43,437 nt of DNA from Gammaproteobacteria bacterium (GCA_022451485.1 JAKUQS010000024.1:1-43437); one strand, 5' to 3'. Shown: positions 33,658 through 43,437, counted from the first letter of the stretch. Translations and numbers: made by a program. The notes: a model not told the origin generated them from the letters alone.

Positions 33658-34794
33658 ATGTTTGAATTAATGGAAACTGGCGGTCAGCAAGCTGTCATTA
33701 AAGTGCTGGGTATTGGCGGTGGGGGTGGTAACGCTGTTGATCACATGTTGACGGCTCACCTGGACGGGGTTGAATTTGTCAATGCAAATACAGATGCGCA
33801 AGCGCTCCGGCGCTCGGGTGTTTCAAAGATGCTTCAGTTGGGTGAGAACCTTACCAAGGGTCTTGGTGCAGGGGCTAATCCGGATGTGGGACGACAGGCT
33901 GCGATCGAAGATCGGGATAAATTGGCCGAGGTATTGGACGATGTTGATCTGCTTTTCATCACCGCAGGGATGGGTGGTGGAACCGGTACTGGCGCTGCGC
34001 CTGTTATCGCGCAGTTAGCGAAAGAAAAAGGAGTGCTTACCGTAGCGGTGGTAACACGCCCATTTAAATTCGAAGGCCAGAAGCGGTGTGATGCAGCTCA
34101 ACAGGGGATTAACGAACTGGCGGAAATCGTCGATTCCTTGATTGTTATTCCTAACGATCGGATTCTCGAAGTGCTTGGAGGCAGCGCCACGTTGCTTGAG
34201 GCGTTTGCAGAAGCTAACGAAGTGTTACTCAATGCGGTTCAGGGGATATCAGAACTGATCACTCGGCCGGGGTTGATAAACGTTGATTTTGCTGATGTGC
34301 GTACGGTGATGGCAGAAATGGGTGTTGCCATGATGGGATCAGCAATTGCCACAGGTGAGGCGCGAGCGGTCGATGCAGTGCAATCTGCGGTATCAAGTCC
34401 GCTACTTGAAGACGTGAACATACATGGGGCTAGAGGGTTGTTGGTTAATGTGTCTGCTGGTCCAGATATGGCGCTTGAAGAATTTGCGCAAATCGGTGAG
34501 ACGGTAAATCAGTTTGCTGCTGCCGATGCAACGGTGGTGATTGGAACGGTTCTTGACCCGACGTTAGAGGGAGCTGTGCGAGTCACACTGGTGGCTACGG
34601 GCATCCGCCGCGGAGGACCGGTCGAAGTAATAGAAGGTGGCAGAAAAGAGCCACTGGTGAAACCGGTCGATTACGATACACCGACGGTCATTCGGCGGGG
34701 CCCACGCGCGGTGGCGACTGGAGGCATGGTTAATGTCGCGGAAGACGGTGAATATCTGGATATCCCCGCTTTTTTGCGACGACAGGCTGATTAA
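33658..34794 (+). CDS. ftsZ: Cell division GTPase FtsZ
   Basis: FtsZ is the tubulin homolog that forms the Z-ring. The 378 residues contain KVLGIGGGGGNAVDHM, the tubulin signature GMGGGTGTGAAP (about 104-115), NVDFADVRTVM and the conserved C-terminal peptide DIPAFLRRQ that binds FtsA and ZipA. The linker is short. A strong ribosome-binding site, GCGGAGGTGAAAC, lies directly before ATG. A 75-bp gap separates it from ftsA, larger than elsewhere in the cluster, so an added promoter there is possible. Confidence 0.98.
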   Translation: MFELMETGGQQAVIKVLGIGGGGGNAVDHMLTAHLDGVEFVNANTDAQALRRSGVSKMLQLGENLTKGLGAGANPDVGRQAAIEDRDKLAEVLDDVDLLFITAGMGGGTGTGAAPVIAQLAKEKGVLTVAVVTRPFKFEGQKRCDAAQQGINELAEIVDSLIVIPNDRILEVLGGSATLLEAFAEANEVLLNAVQGISELITRPGLINVDFADVRTVMAEMGVAMMGSAIATGEARAVDAVQSAVSSPLLEDVNIHGARGLLVNVSAGPDMALEEFAQIGETVNQFAAADATVVIGTVLDPTLEGAVRVTLVATGIRRGGPVEVIEGGRKEPLVKPVDYDTPTVIRRGPRAVATGGMVNVAEDGEYLDIPAFLRRQAD

Positions 34795-34877
34795 GTCTTT
34801 TATTTTCAATAGGTTATGAGCGTGTCCGGGATGAACACGAAATATGCGGAAATTATGGTAAAAAATCGCGTTTTAGG

Positions 34878-34906
34878 TACGCAAAGGTGGTGAAATAATG
34901 TAGAAT
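34878..34906 (+). promoter_or_regulatory. Candidate lpxC promoter
   Basis: A -10 like TAGAAT (34901-34906) lies 73 nt before the lpxC ATG. The -35 at 17-bp spacing would be TACGCA (34878-34883), which is weak. The 184-bp ftsZ-lpxC gap holds no gene and no clear terminator, so lpxC may also be reached by read-through from ftsZ. Confidence 0.35.
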
Positions 34907-34978
34907 TGCGCCAGCCTCGTCAGGGGATTTCTCGGTCATCCTGGTTCCTTAGTTGAATAAAGCGAACAACAATACTTA

Positions 34979-35890
34979 ATGATCAGGCAACGCACTCTAA
35001 AGAACGTGATTCGGGCAACCGGTGTCGGGCTGCATACGGGGGAGAAGGTATTTCTCACTTTGCGGCCTGCCGCTGTCAACACAGGTATTGTGTTTCGGCG
35101 GGTTGATCTGGAGCCTGTGGTCGACGTTAAAGCGATTCTTGATAATGTTTCTAGTACTCGAATGTCGACCACGCTCGAGCGAGACGGCGTCCGGATTTCG
35201 ACGGTAGAGCACCTGATGTCTGCTTTTGCTGGGCTTGGCGTCGACAATGTATTTGTTGACTTAACGGCCGCCGAAGTTCCGATTATGGATGGCAGTGCCG
35301 GCCCTTTTGTGTTCTTAATTGAATCAGCTGGTATCGAAGAACAAAATGCACCCAAACAATTTATTCGCATTAAGCAGTCCGTGAAAATTTGCGACGGGGA
35401 TAAATGGGCAAAATTTGATCCGTATGATGGCTTCAAGGTAGATCTCACCATCGATTTTGATCATCCGGTAGTTCAATCATCCCAGCAACATGCCAGCATT
35501 GATTTTTCAGAATCATCGTTTACAAAGGATGTCAGTCGTGCCCGTACATTTGGCTTTCTCGATGAGGTGGAGGCACTTCAAGAAGCGGGTCTGGCCAGAG
35601 GCGGGAGTCTTGATAACGCGATCGTGATGGACGCTTTTCATATTTTGAATGATGACGGCCTTCGTTATCGTGATGAGTTTGTGAAGCACAAGATTCTCGA
35701 TGCCGTTGGTGATTTGTACTTGCTGGGTCATCTACTGGTTGGTGCGTTCAGTGCACATAAGTCCGGCCATAGCATGAATAATGGACTGTTGCGACGGTTG
35801 TTGGAAACCGATAGTGCGTGGGAGTACGTTTCTTTTGATGATGTCGACAGCGCGCCGGTACGGTACCTGCAGCCACTCGTTGCGCACTGA
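34979..35890 (+). CDS. lpxC: UDP-3-O-acyl-N-acetylglucosamine deacetylase
   Basis: LpxC catalyses the first committed step of lipid A synthesis, a zinc-dependent deacetylation. The 303 residues carry the zinc ligands H78 (STVEHLMSA), H237 and D241 ([11 protein letters not shown]) and the general acid H264 (KSGHSMNN). The N-terminal [16 protein letters not shown] is typical. Its length matches E. coli LpxC (305). In enterics it is degraded by FtsH through its C-terminal tail; this tail, RYLQPLVAH, differs. It is followed by a terminator. Confidence 0.97.
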   Translation: MIRQRTLKNVIRATGVGLHTGEKVFLTLRPAAVNTGIVFRRVDLEPVVDVKAILDNVSSTRMSTTLERDGVRISTVEHLMSAFAGLGVDNVFVDLTAAEVPIMDGSAGPFVFLIESAGIEEQNAPKQFIRIKQSVKICDGDKWAKFDPYDGFKVDLTIDFDHPVVQSSQQHASIDFSESSFTKDVSRARTFGFLDEVEALQEAGLARGGSLDNAIVMDAFHILNDDGLRYRDEFVKHKILDAVGDLYLLGHLLVGAFSAHKSGHSMNNGLLRRLLETDSAWEYVSFDDVDSAPVRYLQPLVAH

Positions 35891-35913
35891 AATCGTTTGC
35901 TAGATCGGAGATG

Positions 35914-35951
35914 CTCACGGGAGCGTTCGCTCTCGTGAGGCTCGCTTTTTT
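35914..35951 (+). terminator. Rho-independent terminator after lpxC
   Basis: CTCACG (35914-35919) pairs with CGTGAG (35934-35939), and GAGC (35921-35924) with GCTC (35929-35932), giving a long GC-rich hairpin. Six T follow at 35946-35951 after a short spacer. It closes the ftsZ-lpxC transcription unit. Confidence 0.75.
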
Positions 35952-36009
35952 CGCAAGGTGTTCAGGGATGACAGGCCGCGCCCGTCGCGTGGATCCTTCC
36001 TCTGTTCCC

Positions 36010-36465
36010 TCAGTCAGTGTCTTTGCTCTGAGCGTGACAAGCAAGGCGCAGGAGTGCAGCGCGCAGCTCGTCATTTCGTATGCTGGCAGCGCTTTTCTGT
36101 AGAAGATTCCCCACGGTCGAAGTCAAAGGTCTGGGGCGACGATGGCGAGGTGTGGGGCGCGGTGGAACCCGTGGTGGGCGTGTGCGGATTCGAAGTCGTT
36201 TCACTGGTAATCCTGTGCAGCGAAAATATTCCAAAATCGAGACTGTTTTATTGCGAACGGCGTGTGCGAAGACGGCAGAGTCCGCAAGCACCAGGAGCTC
36301 ATCATCTTTGATTTGGATTGACGTATGGAGGGCCAAATTTCCGCCAACCGCGGGCGGCCAGACATTGGCCTGGTTATTATCAGTTTTTAACGACTGGATT
36401 TCGTTAATTGAGTGCACAAAGTGTTTTGCGGGGCGGAAGGTAGAATCGGTCATGATAAAGTTCAA
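36010..36465 (-). CDS. dciA: DUF721 helicase-loader protein DciA
   Basis: DciA loads or helps load the replicative helicase DnaB in bacteria that lack the phage-derived DnaC. The 151-residue protein shows the DUF721 domain: ALHTSIQIKDDELLVLADSAVFAHAVRNKTVSIL and the KRLRIRTRP end of the domain. A basic proline-arginine stretch (about 100-112) and a helical tail follow. The size is like Pseudomonas DciA. The gene lies between lpxC and secA on the opposite strand, the position it has in Pseudomonas. A second ATG at residue 5 is possible. It converges on the lpxC terminator and is divergent from secA. Confidence 0.85.
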   Translation of the reverse strand: MNFIMTDSTFRPAKHFVHSINEIQSLKTDNNQANVWPPAVGGNLALHTSIQIKDDELLVLADSAVFAHAVRNKTVSILEYFRCTGLPVKRLRIRTRPPRVPPRPTPRHRRPRPLTSTVGNLLQKSAASIRNDELRAALLRLACHAQSKDTD

Positions 36466-36638
36466 GCACTGGCCGACACAGAACGGATGGATACCGTGCG
36501 AGTCGGGTCTATCATATCGGTTGCCCTATCGCTTGGCCAAGGACGCATATTTAATCTTGTGAATAAAAGGCAGACTTTTGATTTGGGTGTTGATGTTTTA
36601 TCCAGAATACCAATCACGATTAATCACATTTCTATTTT

Positions 36639-39374
36639 ATGTTCAGCACGACATTAACCCGAGTATTCGGCAGCCGCAATCAGCGACTGCTTAAGCGTTT
36701 GGATAAGACTGTGGCGACGATCAACTCTATAGAGGAGGGTTTGATCGCGCTTGGCGACGATGCACTCGCTGCAAAAACGACGACATTGAAAGACCGACGG
36801 CGCGATGGCGAGAGCATTGACAGCATTTTACCGGAGGCCTTCGCCGTGGTTCGGGAGGTTTCGAGAAGAACACTCGATATGCGCCATTTCGATGTGCAGT
36901 TAGTAGGTGGGATGGTGTTGTACGACGGAAAAATTGCTGAAATGCGCACGGGGGAAGGAAAAACCCTGGTAGCAACATTGCCTGTATACCTGGCGGCTGT
37001 CGATGGCAAGCGGATTCATGTGGTCACGGTCAACGATTACTTGGCTCGCCGCGATGCCGAGTGGATGGCTCCCATCTACCGATTCCTTGGTTTAAGCGTT
37101 GGTGTGGTGGTTTCCGGCCAGGACCCCGCGGCGAAGAAGGAAGCCTATGACAGTGATGTGGTGTATGGAACCAACAATGAGTTTGGATTCGATTACCTGC
37201 GTGACAACATGGCTTTCAGTGATGAGGATCGTGTCCAGGGACCACTCGATTTTGCGATCGTTGATGAGGTTGATTCGATTCTCATTGATGAAGCGCGTAC
37301 CCCACTGATTATTTCAGGCCCAGCGGACGACAGCACCGATCTGTACCTTCAGATTGACCAAATTGTTCCGCAACTTGTGCGGCAGGAGATCGAAGAAGGG
37401 CCTGGCGATTTTTTTGTTGACGAAAAGGCAAGGCAGGTATTTCTGACTGATGAGGGCTTTGAGCGCTCAGAGGAGCTTTTATCAGGCGCCGGACTGCTCC
37501 TAGACAACACCACTCTTTATGATGTCGGAAACATTACGCTGATGCATCATGTCTATGCTGCGCTGCGAGCCCATTCGCTTTTTCAACGCAATGTGGATTA
37601 CATCGTTCAGGACGACAGTATCGTGATCGTTGATGAATTTACAGGTCGGATGATGCCCGGGCGTCGCTGGTCTGAGGGATTGCACCAAGCGGTCGAGGCA
37701 AAGGAAGGGGTCACAATACAGCCGGAAAATCAGACGCTTGCTTCAATTACCTTTCAGAATCTGTTCCGGCTCTACGGGAAACTTGCTGGAATGACCGGTA
37801 CTGCCGATACCGAGGCCGCTGAGTTTCAGCAGATCTACGGTCTTGAGGTGGTGGTGATGCCGACCAACCAACAGATGATTCGGGATGATTATCCGGATCT
37901 GGTCTATCGAACAGATGGTGAGAAATTCAGCGCTATTGTCAATGGTGTTAAGGCATGTCGGGATAGTAACCAGCCGGTTTTGGTCGGCACGGCGTCAATT
38001 GAGACATCTGAATCCTTGTCAACGCGGCTGAAAGCGGAGCAGATAGATCACGAAGTGCTCAACGCAAAAAACCATGAACGTGAAGCACAAATTATTGCTG
38101 AGGCAGGCCGACCAGGCGCAGTCACGATCGCGACCAACATGGCCGGTCGGGGTACTGATATTGTTTTGGGTGGCAATCTCGAAATGGAACTCGCGGGGAT
38201 TTCTGCCGATGAAGATATGGATGCGGCTCGGGTTGCCTGGCAGCAACGTCATCAGAGTGTGATCGATGCAGGTGGCCTGCATGTTTTAGGTACAGAACGA
38301 CACGAATCCCGGCGAGTCGATAACCAGTTGCGTGGCCGATGTGGTCGGCAAGGCGATCCGGGCTCGAGTCGTTTTTATCTATCGATGGAAGATAACTTGA
38401 TGCGGATCTTCGGGTCTGGTCGCGTTTCTGGTCTGATGGAAAAACTGGGCATGGAAGAAGATGAAGCCATTGAACATAATTGGGTAACCCGTGCGATAGA
38501 AAATGCTCAGAAGAAGGTGGAGGGACGTAACTTCGATATTAGAAAGCAACTACTTGAATATGATGATGTTGCTAATGAGCAACGCAAGGTGGTCTATACA
38601 GAAAGAGACCAGCTAATGACATTGGAAGATGTGTCTGATCATGTGATGACTATGCGTAAAGGGGTTCTGAATGAGACGATCGATGGGTATATTCCTAAAG
38701 AAAGTCTTGAAGAGCAATGGGATGTCGCGGGACTCGAGCAACAATTGGAGGCTCAGTTTGGGCAACAGTTGCCATTGGCTGAATGGTTATCGAATGATGG
38801 TGCCTTGTATGAAGAACGGCTGCGGGACCGAATTGAAGATGAAATTACAAAGGCTTATTTAACCAAGGAAGCCGCTGCGGGTGCGCCGGTCATTCGTCAT
38901 CTTGAAAAAGCCGTTATGTTGCGAGTGCTGGATGAGAAATGGAAAGATCACCTGGCTCAGATGGATCATTTGCGGCAAGGGATTGGCCTGCGGGGTTACG
39001 CTCAGAAGAACCCGCGCCAGGAATACAAACGGGAAGCGTTTGAGATGTTTACGGCAATGCTAGATGACGTGAAGAGAGACGTCGTGACGATTTTGTCCAA
39101 GATTGAAATTCAGACTGAAGCCGAGGTGGCGGAATTGGAAACCGAGCGTCGTGCCAGAGGTAATCAGCAGATCGAACTGGTACATGACGAGCTCGGACAG
39201 ATGTCAGGCGAGGGGCAGTCCGAGGCTGCAATGGGCCGGGATGTTCTGGCCACCTCGTCTGCTGAAGGAAGTCAGATGGAACCCTACATTAGAGCTGTCC
39301 CCAAGGTCGGCCGCAATCAATCCTGTCCATGCGGGTCTGGGAAGAAATACAAACATTGTCATGGACGGGCCTGA
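36639..39374 (+). CDS. secA: Preprotein translocase ATPase SecA
   Basis: SecA drives secretory proteins through SecYEG by ATP hydrolysis. The 911 residues contain the Walker A MRTGEGKT (102-109), the [19 protein letters not shown] box, the motif [13 protein letters not shown], and the C-terminal zinc finger [14 protein letters not shown] that binds SecB and ribosomes. The start is set by the family's N-terminus ([16 protein letters not shown]). No Shine-Dalgarno is visible before ATG, and no secM-like leader gene lies upstream. The 173-bp gap to the divergent dciA holds no other gene. Confidence 0.98.
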   Translation: MFSTTLTRVFGSRNQRLLKRLDKTVATINSIEEGLIALGDDALAAKTTTLKDRRRDGESIDSILPEAFAVVREVSRRTLDMRHFDVQLVGGMVLYDGKIAEMRTGEGKTLVATLPVYLAAVDGKRIHVVTVNDYLARRDAEWMAPIYRFLGLSVGVVVSGQDPAAKKEAYDSDVVYGTNNEFGFDYLRDNMAFSDEDRVQGPLDFAIVDEVDSILIDEARTPLIISGPADDSTDLYLQIDQIVPQLVRQEIEEGPGDFFVDEKARQVFLTDEGFERSEELLSGAGLLLDNTTLYDVGNITLMHHVYAALRAHSLFQRNVDYIVQDDSIVIVDEFTGRMMPGRRWSEGLHQAVEAKEGVTIQPENQTLASITFQNLFRLYGKLAGMTGTADTEAAEFQQIYGLEVVVMPTNQQMIRDDYPDLVYRTDGEKFSAIVNGVKACRDSNQPVLVGTASIETSESLSTRLKAEQIDHEVLNAKNHEREAQIIAEAGRPGAVTIATNMAGRGTDIVLGGNLEMELAGISADEDMDAARVAWQQRHQSVIDAGGLHVLGTERHESRRVDNQLRGRCGRQGDPGSSRFYLSMEDNLMRIFGSGRVSGLMEKLGMEEDEAIEHNWVTRAIENAQKKVEGRNFDIRKQLLEYDDVANEQRKVVYTERDQLMTLEDVSDHVMTMRKGVLNETIDGYIPKESLEEQWDVAGLEQQLEAQFGQQLPLAEWLSNDGALYEERLRDRIEDEITKAYLTKEAAAGAPVIRHLEKAVMLRVLDEKWKDHLAQMDHLRQGIGLRGYAQKNPRQEYKREAFEMFTAMLDDVKRDVVTILSKIEIQTEAEVAELETERRARGNQQIELVHDELGQMSGEGQSEAAMGRDVLATSSAEGSQMEPYIRAVPKVGRNQSCPCGSGKKYKHCHGRA

Positions 39375-39420
39375 CGTCTTCCACCCCCCTTGGGTCGCGG
39401 GCAAAAGGCGGGCGTTCTGA

Positions 39421-40656
39421 ATGAAGCCCTCATCACGATCACGACTGGCACCGAGTGCGTTTCCCCGTATTCCACCGATTGCTGGGGTGCGTTTGACGAC
39501 ACGGTCAGTTGGAATTAAGTATGCTCGTCGGCATGACTTATTGCTGGCGGAATGTGTGCGTGGGTCGACCGTTGCCGGTGTGTTTACGCGCTCAACGACA
39601 GCAGCAGCGCCGGTTGTGTGGTGTCGGGAGCAGTTGAGCCGGGGTCGGATTCGGGGGTTGGTGGTGAACAGCGGCAATGCGAATGCATTTACCGGTCTTG
39701 CTGGTGAGGAGGCGGTGCGTGCGACGGCAGCGGCAGCGGCCCAGGCACTGGGTTGTTTGAGGAATCAGGTTTTTGTCGCATCGACGGGTGTCATCGGCGA
39801 GCCCTTACCGTTGAATCGATTGACCGGGGCAATGCCACGGATGGGGGAGGCGTTGGCGCCAGGCGGGTGGCGTGCAGCGGCCCGTGCAATTTGCACTACC
39901 GACACTTTCATTAAGGGCGCGTGGCGGCGCTGTCAGATCGATGGCCACGAGATCACACTCGGCGGTATTGCCAAAGGTTCTGGCATGATTGCGCCGAATA
40001 TGGCCACTATGCTGGCATTCTTGTTTACCAACGCCCGTATCCCGAGTGCTGCGCTTCAGGCCATGTTGAGGGCAAGCGTCGAGACATCATTTAATAGCAT
40101 CACAGTGGATAGTGATACATCCACCAGTGATACCGTCTTGCTGGCAGCGACAGGTCAAGCCGATCATCCTCCGTTGAAGTCACCTCACGACCCGCAATTG
40201 CGAGACTTTCGTCGGGCCCTCAATGAGGTAATGGTGGATCTTGCGACCCAGGTGGTTCGTGACGGTGAAGGCGCCAGCAAGTTTATAACGATAGAAGTCT
40301 CGGGTGCGTCGTCGTGGCGAACGGCACGCCGCGTGGGTTTAAGTATTGCTAATTCACCGCTGGTAAAGACGGCGATCGCTGGTGAGGATGCAAACTGGGG
40401 TCGGGTAGTCATGGCGGTTGGTAAATCTGGCGTGGTAGTTGATTCAAATGCGTTGTCCATCAGCATGGGCGGCACCGTTATTGCACAAAAAGGCGAACGA
40501 CTTGCCGACTATGATGAGGCTACGGTCGCGTTGCATCTGAAAAAGGCTGAGGTGCATATCGGGGTAGACCTGGGGCAGGGTCGTGGCAAGGCGACTGTTT
40601 GGACGTGTGACCTGACTCACGGTTATATCGAGATCAATGCCGACTATCGGACCTGA
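39421..40656 (+). CDS. argJ: Bifunctional ornithine acetyltransferase / N-acetylglutamate synthase
   Basis: ArgJ transfers acetyl from N-acetylornithine to glutamate, in the cyclic arginine pathway; some forms also use acetyl-CoA. The 411 residues contain the self-cleavage site KGSGMIAPNMATMLAF, where the chain is cut before the nucleophilic Thr of MATML. They also show NSGNANAFTG and EDANWGR, both family signatures. It follows secA by 46 bp, and the mutT start lies 20 bp inside its end. Confidence 0.96.
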   Translation: MKPSSRSRLAPSAFPRIPPIAGVRLTTRSVGIKYARRHDLLLAECVRGSTVAGVFTRSTTAAAPVVWCREQLSRGRIRGLVVNSGNANAFTGLAGEEAVRATAAAAAQALGCLRNQVFVASTGVIGEPLPLNRLTGAMPRMGEALAPGGWRAAARAICTTDTFIKGAWRRCQIDGHEITLGGIAKGSGMIAPNMATMLAFLFTNARIPSAALQAMLRASVETSFNSITVDSDTSTSDTVLLAATGQADHPPLKSPHDPQLRDFRRALNEVMVDLATQVVRDGEGASKFITIEVSGASSWRTARRVGLSIANSPLVKTAIAGEDANWGRVVMAVGKSGVVVDSNALSISMGGTVIAQKGERLADYDEATVALHLKKAEVHIGVDLGQGRGKATVWTCDLTHGYIEINADYRT

Positions 40657-41041
40657 GCTTCAACTGCGTGTTGTGGTGGGTATCGCGATGGACGATGAAG
40701 CCCGATTGTTGGTTGATCAACGCCCACACGATAAAGACTACGGTGGGCAGTGGGAGTTCCCAGGCGGCAAGATTGAAAGCGGTGAATCGGCGTTTGATGC
40801 ATTGGTTCGAGAATGGCGCGAAGAGATGGGCGTCATTGTCCGCGAAGCGGAATATCTTTTTGCATTCACCCATAGGTATCAGGACAGACAGGTTGCTCTT
40901 GATGTCTGGCGTGTCATCCATTTTGACGGCCACCCCGACGCGTTGGAAGGACAGGTTTTGCGCTGGGTTGACACCAGAACTTTGAAAACACTGAATTTCC
41001 TGGAAGGCAATAGGCAGTTGCTGCGACGCTTATCCGTCTAG
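40637..41041 (+). CDS. mutT: 8-oxo-dGTP diphosphatase MutT
   Basis: MutT hydrolyses 8-oxo-dGTP and so prevents A:T to C:G mutations. The 134 residues show GQWEFPGGKIESGES and the Nudix core REWREEMG, giving G-x5-E-x7-RE-x2-EE-x-G. Length matches E. coli MutT (129). It overlaps argJ by 20 bp, so translation is likely coupled. It lies in the secA neighbourhood as in E. coli, but yacG, usually near coaE, has no room here. It converges on coaE with 28 bp between. Confidence 0.93.
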   Translation: MPTIGPELQLRVVVGIAMDDEARLLVDQRPHDKDYGGQWEFPGGKIESGESAFDALVREWREEMGVIVREAEYLFAFTHRYQDRQVALDVWRVIHFDGHPDALEGQVLRWVDTRTLKTLNFLEGNRQLLRRLSV

Positions 41042-41069
41042 TTCGATACTCCCCGCCCGACGTGTTTGG

Positions 41070-41690
41070 TCATCGAGTAGGCACATCGCGGGTTTTGGAC
41101 TCAGCCATCGCTAAGAGACAGACATGTAGATCATCGATACCCATGAGGAGGTCTTGGATGGAGTTTTCGTTGTGGAGCACATGAGTAGCCACGGCTAGCC
41201 GTTCCTCGCGGGAAGCCTGTACTTGAAATATTGCGTCAATTTGATCTGGATCAAGGCCACTGCGTGACTGAATCCATTCTCGACGCATTGAATCAGGAGC
41301 ATCTACCACCACCACGGCGTCAAATTCCCGGACACGGTTGGTTTCCAGAAGCAGCGGAATCGAAAACACACAGTAAGGATAATCGACCGCTTTTTCTTGG
41401 TCGGCCATCTCTGCCCGGATCATGGGATGGAGTAGTTTTTCGAGATCTGCACGGGCCTGGGGGTTTTGAAATACCCGTGAGCGAAGGGTCGCTCGATCGA
41501 GTTCACCACGGTCGGTGGTAATACTGGTGCCGAACAGTTTGATAATGGGTGCAACTGCCGGACCGCCAGGTCTGGTGAGCGCACGTGATATCTCATCGGC
41601 ATCAAGGACGGGTACGTTAAGGGATTTCAGGTGATCGGTGACGGTGGTTTTACCGCTGCCAATTCCGCCAGTGAGGGCGACGCGTAACAT
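41070..41690 (-). CDS. coaE: Dephospho-CoA kinase
   Basis: CoaE phosphorylates the ribose of dephospho-CoA, the last step of coenzyme A synthesis. The 206-residue protein starts with LRVALTGGIGSGKTTV, the P-loop, and includes DADEISRALTRPGGPA and the lid residues near QSRSGLDPDQ. ATG 41690 is chosen because it gives the family N-terminus and leaves 4 bp after the pilD stop. An upstream ATG at 41747 would add 19 residues and overlap pilD. pilC-pilD-coaE is a widespread gene order in gammaproteobacteria. Confidence 0.95.
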   Translation of the reverse strand: MLRVALTGGIGSGKTTVTDHLKSLNVPVLDADEISRALTRPGGPAVAPIIKLFGTSITTDRGELDRATLRSRVFQNPQARADLEKLLHPMIRAEMADQEKAVDYPYCVFSIPLLLETNRVREFDAVVVVDAPDSMRREWIQSRSGLDPDQIDAIFQVQASREERLAVATHVLHNENSIQDLLMGIDDLHVCLLAMAESKTRDVPTR

Positions 41691-41694
41691 CGTT

Positions 41695-42540
41695 TCAACG
41701 GCCCATGCCGGAAGTGAGAAGATAAGCTGAGATAAACGAGTCACCAAATAGTAGAACTAACCAGGCGGCCATTGCCAGAAATGGCCCAAACGGCAAGACC
41801 CGTCCCCGACCTGAACGGCTGACGAGCATCATCAGGCCACCGGTTATCGCACCAACGGTGGCAGCGATGCAAAGGACCAATGGCAACAAGGCCCAACCCA
41901 GCCAGGCGCCAATCGCCGCGAGCATCTTAAAATCGCCGTAGCCAAAGCCTTCGCGAGAAGTGATCCAGCGGAAAAGATGATAGACCAGCCAGAGCCCGAG
42001 GTAGCCTGCGCCGGCTCCGATAATGGCCGCCTGGGGGGTAGTAAAGCTGTCGAGGCAGTTAACCAGTAGCCCCAGCCACAACAGCGGTAAGGTGATCGCA
42101 TCGGGAAGCAGGTAGTGTTCGATGTCGATAAACGCCAGCACGATGAGCGCCCAGCTAAAGAGCAAGGCCGGAACAGTAAGCCATTGAGTGCCGAGCACGG
42201 TGGCCACCACCATGGAAATCAGTGCTGATAACAACTCAACCGTGGGATAGCGCCAAGAAATGCGGGTGTTGCAATGGCGACAGCGCCCCTTTTGGATGAT
42301 AAAACTGACGAGTGGGATGTTTTCACGCCAATTGAGAGGAGTTTCACATTGGGGGCAGCGCGAGGCTGGCTGAATCAATCCGGGTGGGTTAGGTGAGGCC
42401 AACGCAGAATCTGTATGGGAGCTATCAAGATTCGAAGAGGTGACCAGGCCGAGGCGCAAGGGCAGTCGATGAATCACCACGTTAAGAAAACTGCCGACGG
42501 CGAGCCCCGTCAACCCGGCGACCGCAGTCAGCTCAATCAA
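41695..42540 (-). CDS. pilD: Type IV prepilin peptidase / N-methyltransferase
   Basis: PilD cleaves the leader of type IV pilins and type II secretion pseudopilins and methylates the new N-terminus. The 281 residues have a cytoplasmic zinc-binding loop (CPQC and CRHC, two CxxC pairs) and about seven to eight membrane helices. The catalytic aspartates are in FIDIEHYLLPD and GYGDFKML. Motif NVVIHRLP near the N-terminus is typical. It lies 62 bp after pilC and 4 bp before coaE. Confidence 0.96.
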   Translation of the reverse strand: MIELTAVAGLTGLAVGSFLNVVIHRLPLRLGLVTSSNLDSSHTDSALASPNPPGLIQPASRCPQCETPLNWRENIPLVSFIIQKGRCRHCNTRISWRYPTVELLSALISMVVATVLGTQWLTVPALLFSWALIVLAFIDIEHYLLPDAITLPLLWLGLLVNCLDSFTTPQAAIIGAGAGYLGLWLVYHLFRWITSREGFGYGDFKMLAAIGAWLGWALLPLVLCIAATVGAITGGLMMLVSRSGRGRVLPFGPFLAMAAWLVLLFGDSFISAYLLTSGMGR

Positions 42541-42602
42541 CGCCGTGATGCCACGATACGCTTAAGCAGTTCTGAATTTGCATAGTGAGGCGCAATACTG
42601 GC

Positions 42603-43437
42603 CTACATAATACTGCCCATCTTGAAGATCGGCAGATACATGGCGACAACGAGTGTGCCCACCATGCCACCGAGTACCGAGATCATAATCGGTTCAATTA
42701 ACTGGCTCATGTTATCAACCATGTCATTGACCTCAGCCTCAAAGAAGTCGGCAGTTTTGTTCAGCATCTTTTCGAGCTCACCCGATTCTTCGCCGATAGA
42801 TACCATCGCCAAGACTAAGTTGGGAAACAGTTTGGTGTCTTCCATTGCCGTCGACAAGGGTCGACCTGTACTGACCTCATCTTGAATTTGATAACAGGAG
42901 CGACGAAAGACTGAGTTGGGTGATGCGGTTGCAACGGAGGTCAGTGCTTCGACCATCGGGACACCGGAGCCGAACATAATGCCCATTGTTCTTGCAAAGC
43001 GGGCACAAGATGCCTTGGTTAAAAGAGGGCCCACGACAGGGGCAATCAACAAAAACTTGTCGAACGCGAATTGAAATGCTGTGGAACGTTTAAGGGCAAG
43101 TGAAAATGCAATTCCGATCGCAGCTGTGACGCCCACCACTAACCACCACTTTTCTTGTACAAATTCGGACATTGCAACAATGGCTGCCGTTAGTCCCGGC
43201 AACTCTCCGCCAAAACCCTCGAACAACTCCTTGAATTGTGGCACTACGAACACGAGTAGCAATGAACTGACGACCAGACCGACCACGAGAACGGCAATGG
43301 GATACATCATTGCCCCTTTGACCTTGCTCTTGATCTCCTCACTACGTTCCATGTAATCCGCGAGGTTATTCAACATGCGGTCGAGATTTCCTGATTGCTC
43401 GCCGATGGCAATCAGGCCACAGAAGAGTCGATCAAAT
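42603..43437 (-). CDS. pilC: Type IV pilus inner-membrane platform protein PilC (5' end outside window)
   Basis: PilC (T2SS GspF family) is the membrane platform that couples the PilB and PilT motors to pilin assembly. The frame runs off the right edge; about 278 codons are visible and about a third of the protein is missing. The sequence reads FDRLFCGLIAIGEQSGNLDRML from the edge and then YPIAVLVVGLVVSSLLL (membrane helix). The second GspF domain follows (FARTMGIMFGSGVPMVEAL, GEESGELEKML) and a last membrane helix (ISVLGGMVGTLVVAMYLPIF). It is followed by pilD. Confidence 0.96.
   Translation of the reverse strand, partial: FDRLFCGLIAIGEQSGNLDRMLNNLADYMERSEEIKSKVKGAMMYPIAVLVVGLVVSSLLLVFVVPQFKELFEGFGGELPGLTAAIVAMSEFVQEKWWLVVGVTAAIGIAFSLALKRSTAFQFAFDKFLLIAPVVGPLLTKASCARFARTMGIMFGSGVPMVEALTSVATASPNSVFRRSCYQIQDEVSTGRPLSTAMEDTKLFPNLVLAMVSIGEESGELEKMLNKTADFFEAEVNDMVDNMSQLIEPIMISVLGGMVGTLVVAMYLPIFKMGSIM

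Noticed and set aside
34821..34839. CGTGT/ACACG hairpin after ftsZ as a terminator
   Set aside because: Only 5 bp of stem and no T-tract follow, so read-through into lpxC is more likely.

Overview
The window is a chromosomal segment of a Gram-negative, LPS-making bacterium, most likely a non-enteric gammaproteobacterium. The evidence is the complete division and cell-wall (dcw) cluster in gammaproteobacterial order, followed by lpxC, a divergent dciA (DUF721 helicase loader, used by lineages that lack DnaC), secA, argJ, mutT and the type IV pilus genes pilC and pilD with coaE. The block rsmI / lpoA-yraN-SIS isomerase-dolP next to rnpB is also typical of this class. No prophage, insertion sequence, CRISPR array or tRNA was seen, so the window is mostly core chromosome with a more variable first 12 kb.

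Positions 1-12.9 kb are the accessory-like part. They hold the frameshifted or partial 3' end of a probable polysaccharide-related beta-sandwich protein, and a DecR-like Lrp/AsnC regulator divergent from a rhodanese. GluQ-RS and a GGCT-fold protein follow, then a Lon-N-domain protein. Next is a minus-strand run: Sel1 protein, CysG (siroheme synthase), a Rieske ferredoxin and a GlpC/HdrD-like Fe-S protein. An enolase-superfamily gene faces a TrpD2/YbiB-like gene plus a LysR regulator. RppH (RNA 5' pyrophosphohydrolase) closes this part. A 314-bp gap at 7716-8029 carries a complete promoter-to-terminator unit that looks like an undescribed small RNA of about 75 nt.

Positions 12.4-16.5 kb (minus strand) form an envelope operon: lpoA, yraN, a GmhA/DiaA-type isomerase, the BON lipoprotein dolP and the stand-alone heptose-phosphate nucleotidyltransferase domain of HldE. 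The isomerase keeps both residues expected for GmhA catalysis, so this operon may supply two steps of LPS heptose synthesis. Divergent rsmI and the RNase P RNA gene lead to the dcw promoter.

Positions 17.9-34.8 kb are the dcw cluster: mraZ, rsmH, ftsL, ftsI, murE, murF, mraY, murD, ftsW, murG, murC, murB, ftsQ, ftsA, ftsZ. Most genes overlap by 1-10 bp, which implies translational coupling. No ddl gene lies between murB and ftsQ. A roughly 270-nt leader in front of mraZ carries direct repeats, two mutually exclusive hairpins, an intrinsic-terminator-like hairpin and TGGGT boxes fitting the MraZ operator pattern. lpxC follows with its own promoter region and a terminator. dciA and secA then diverge, argJ-mutT follow secA, and a minus-strand pilC-pilD-coaE group runs off the right edge.
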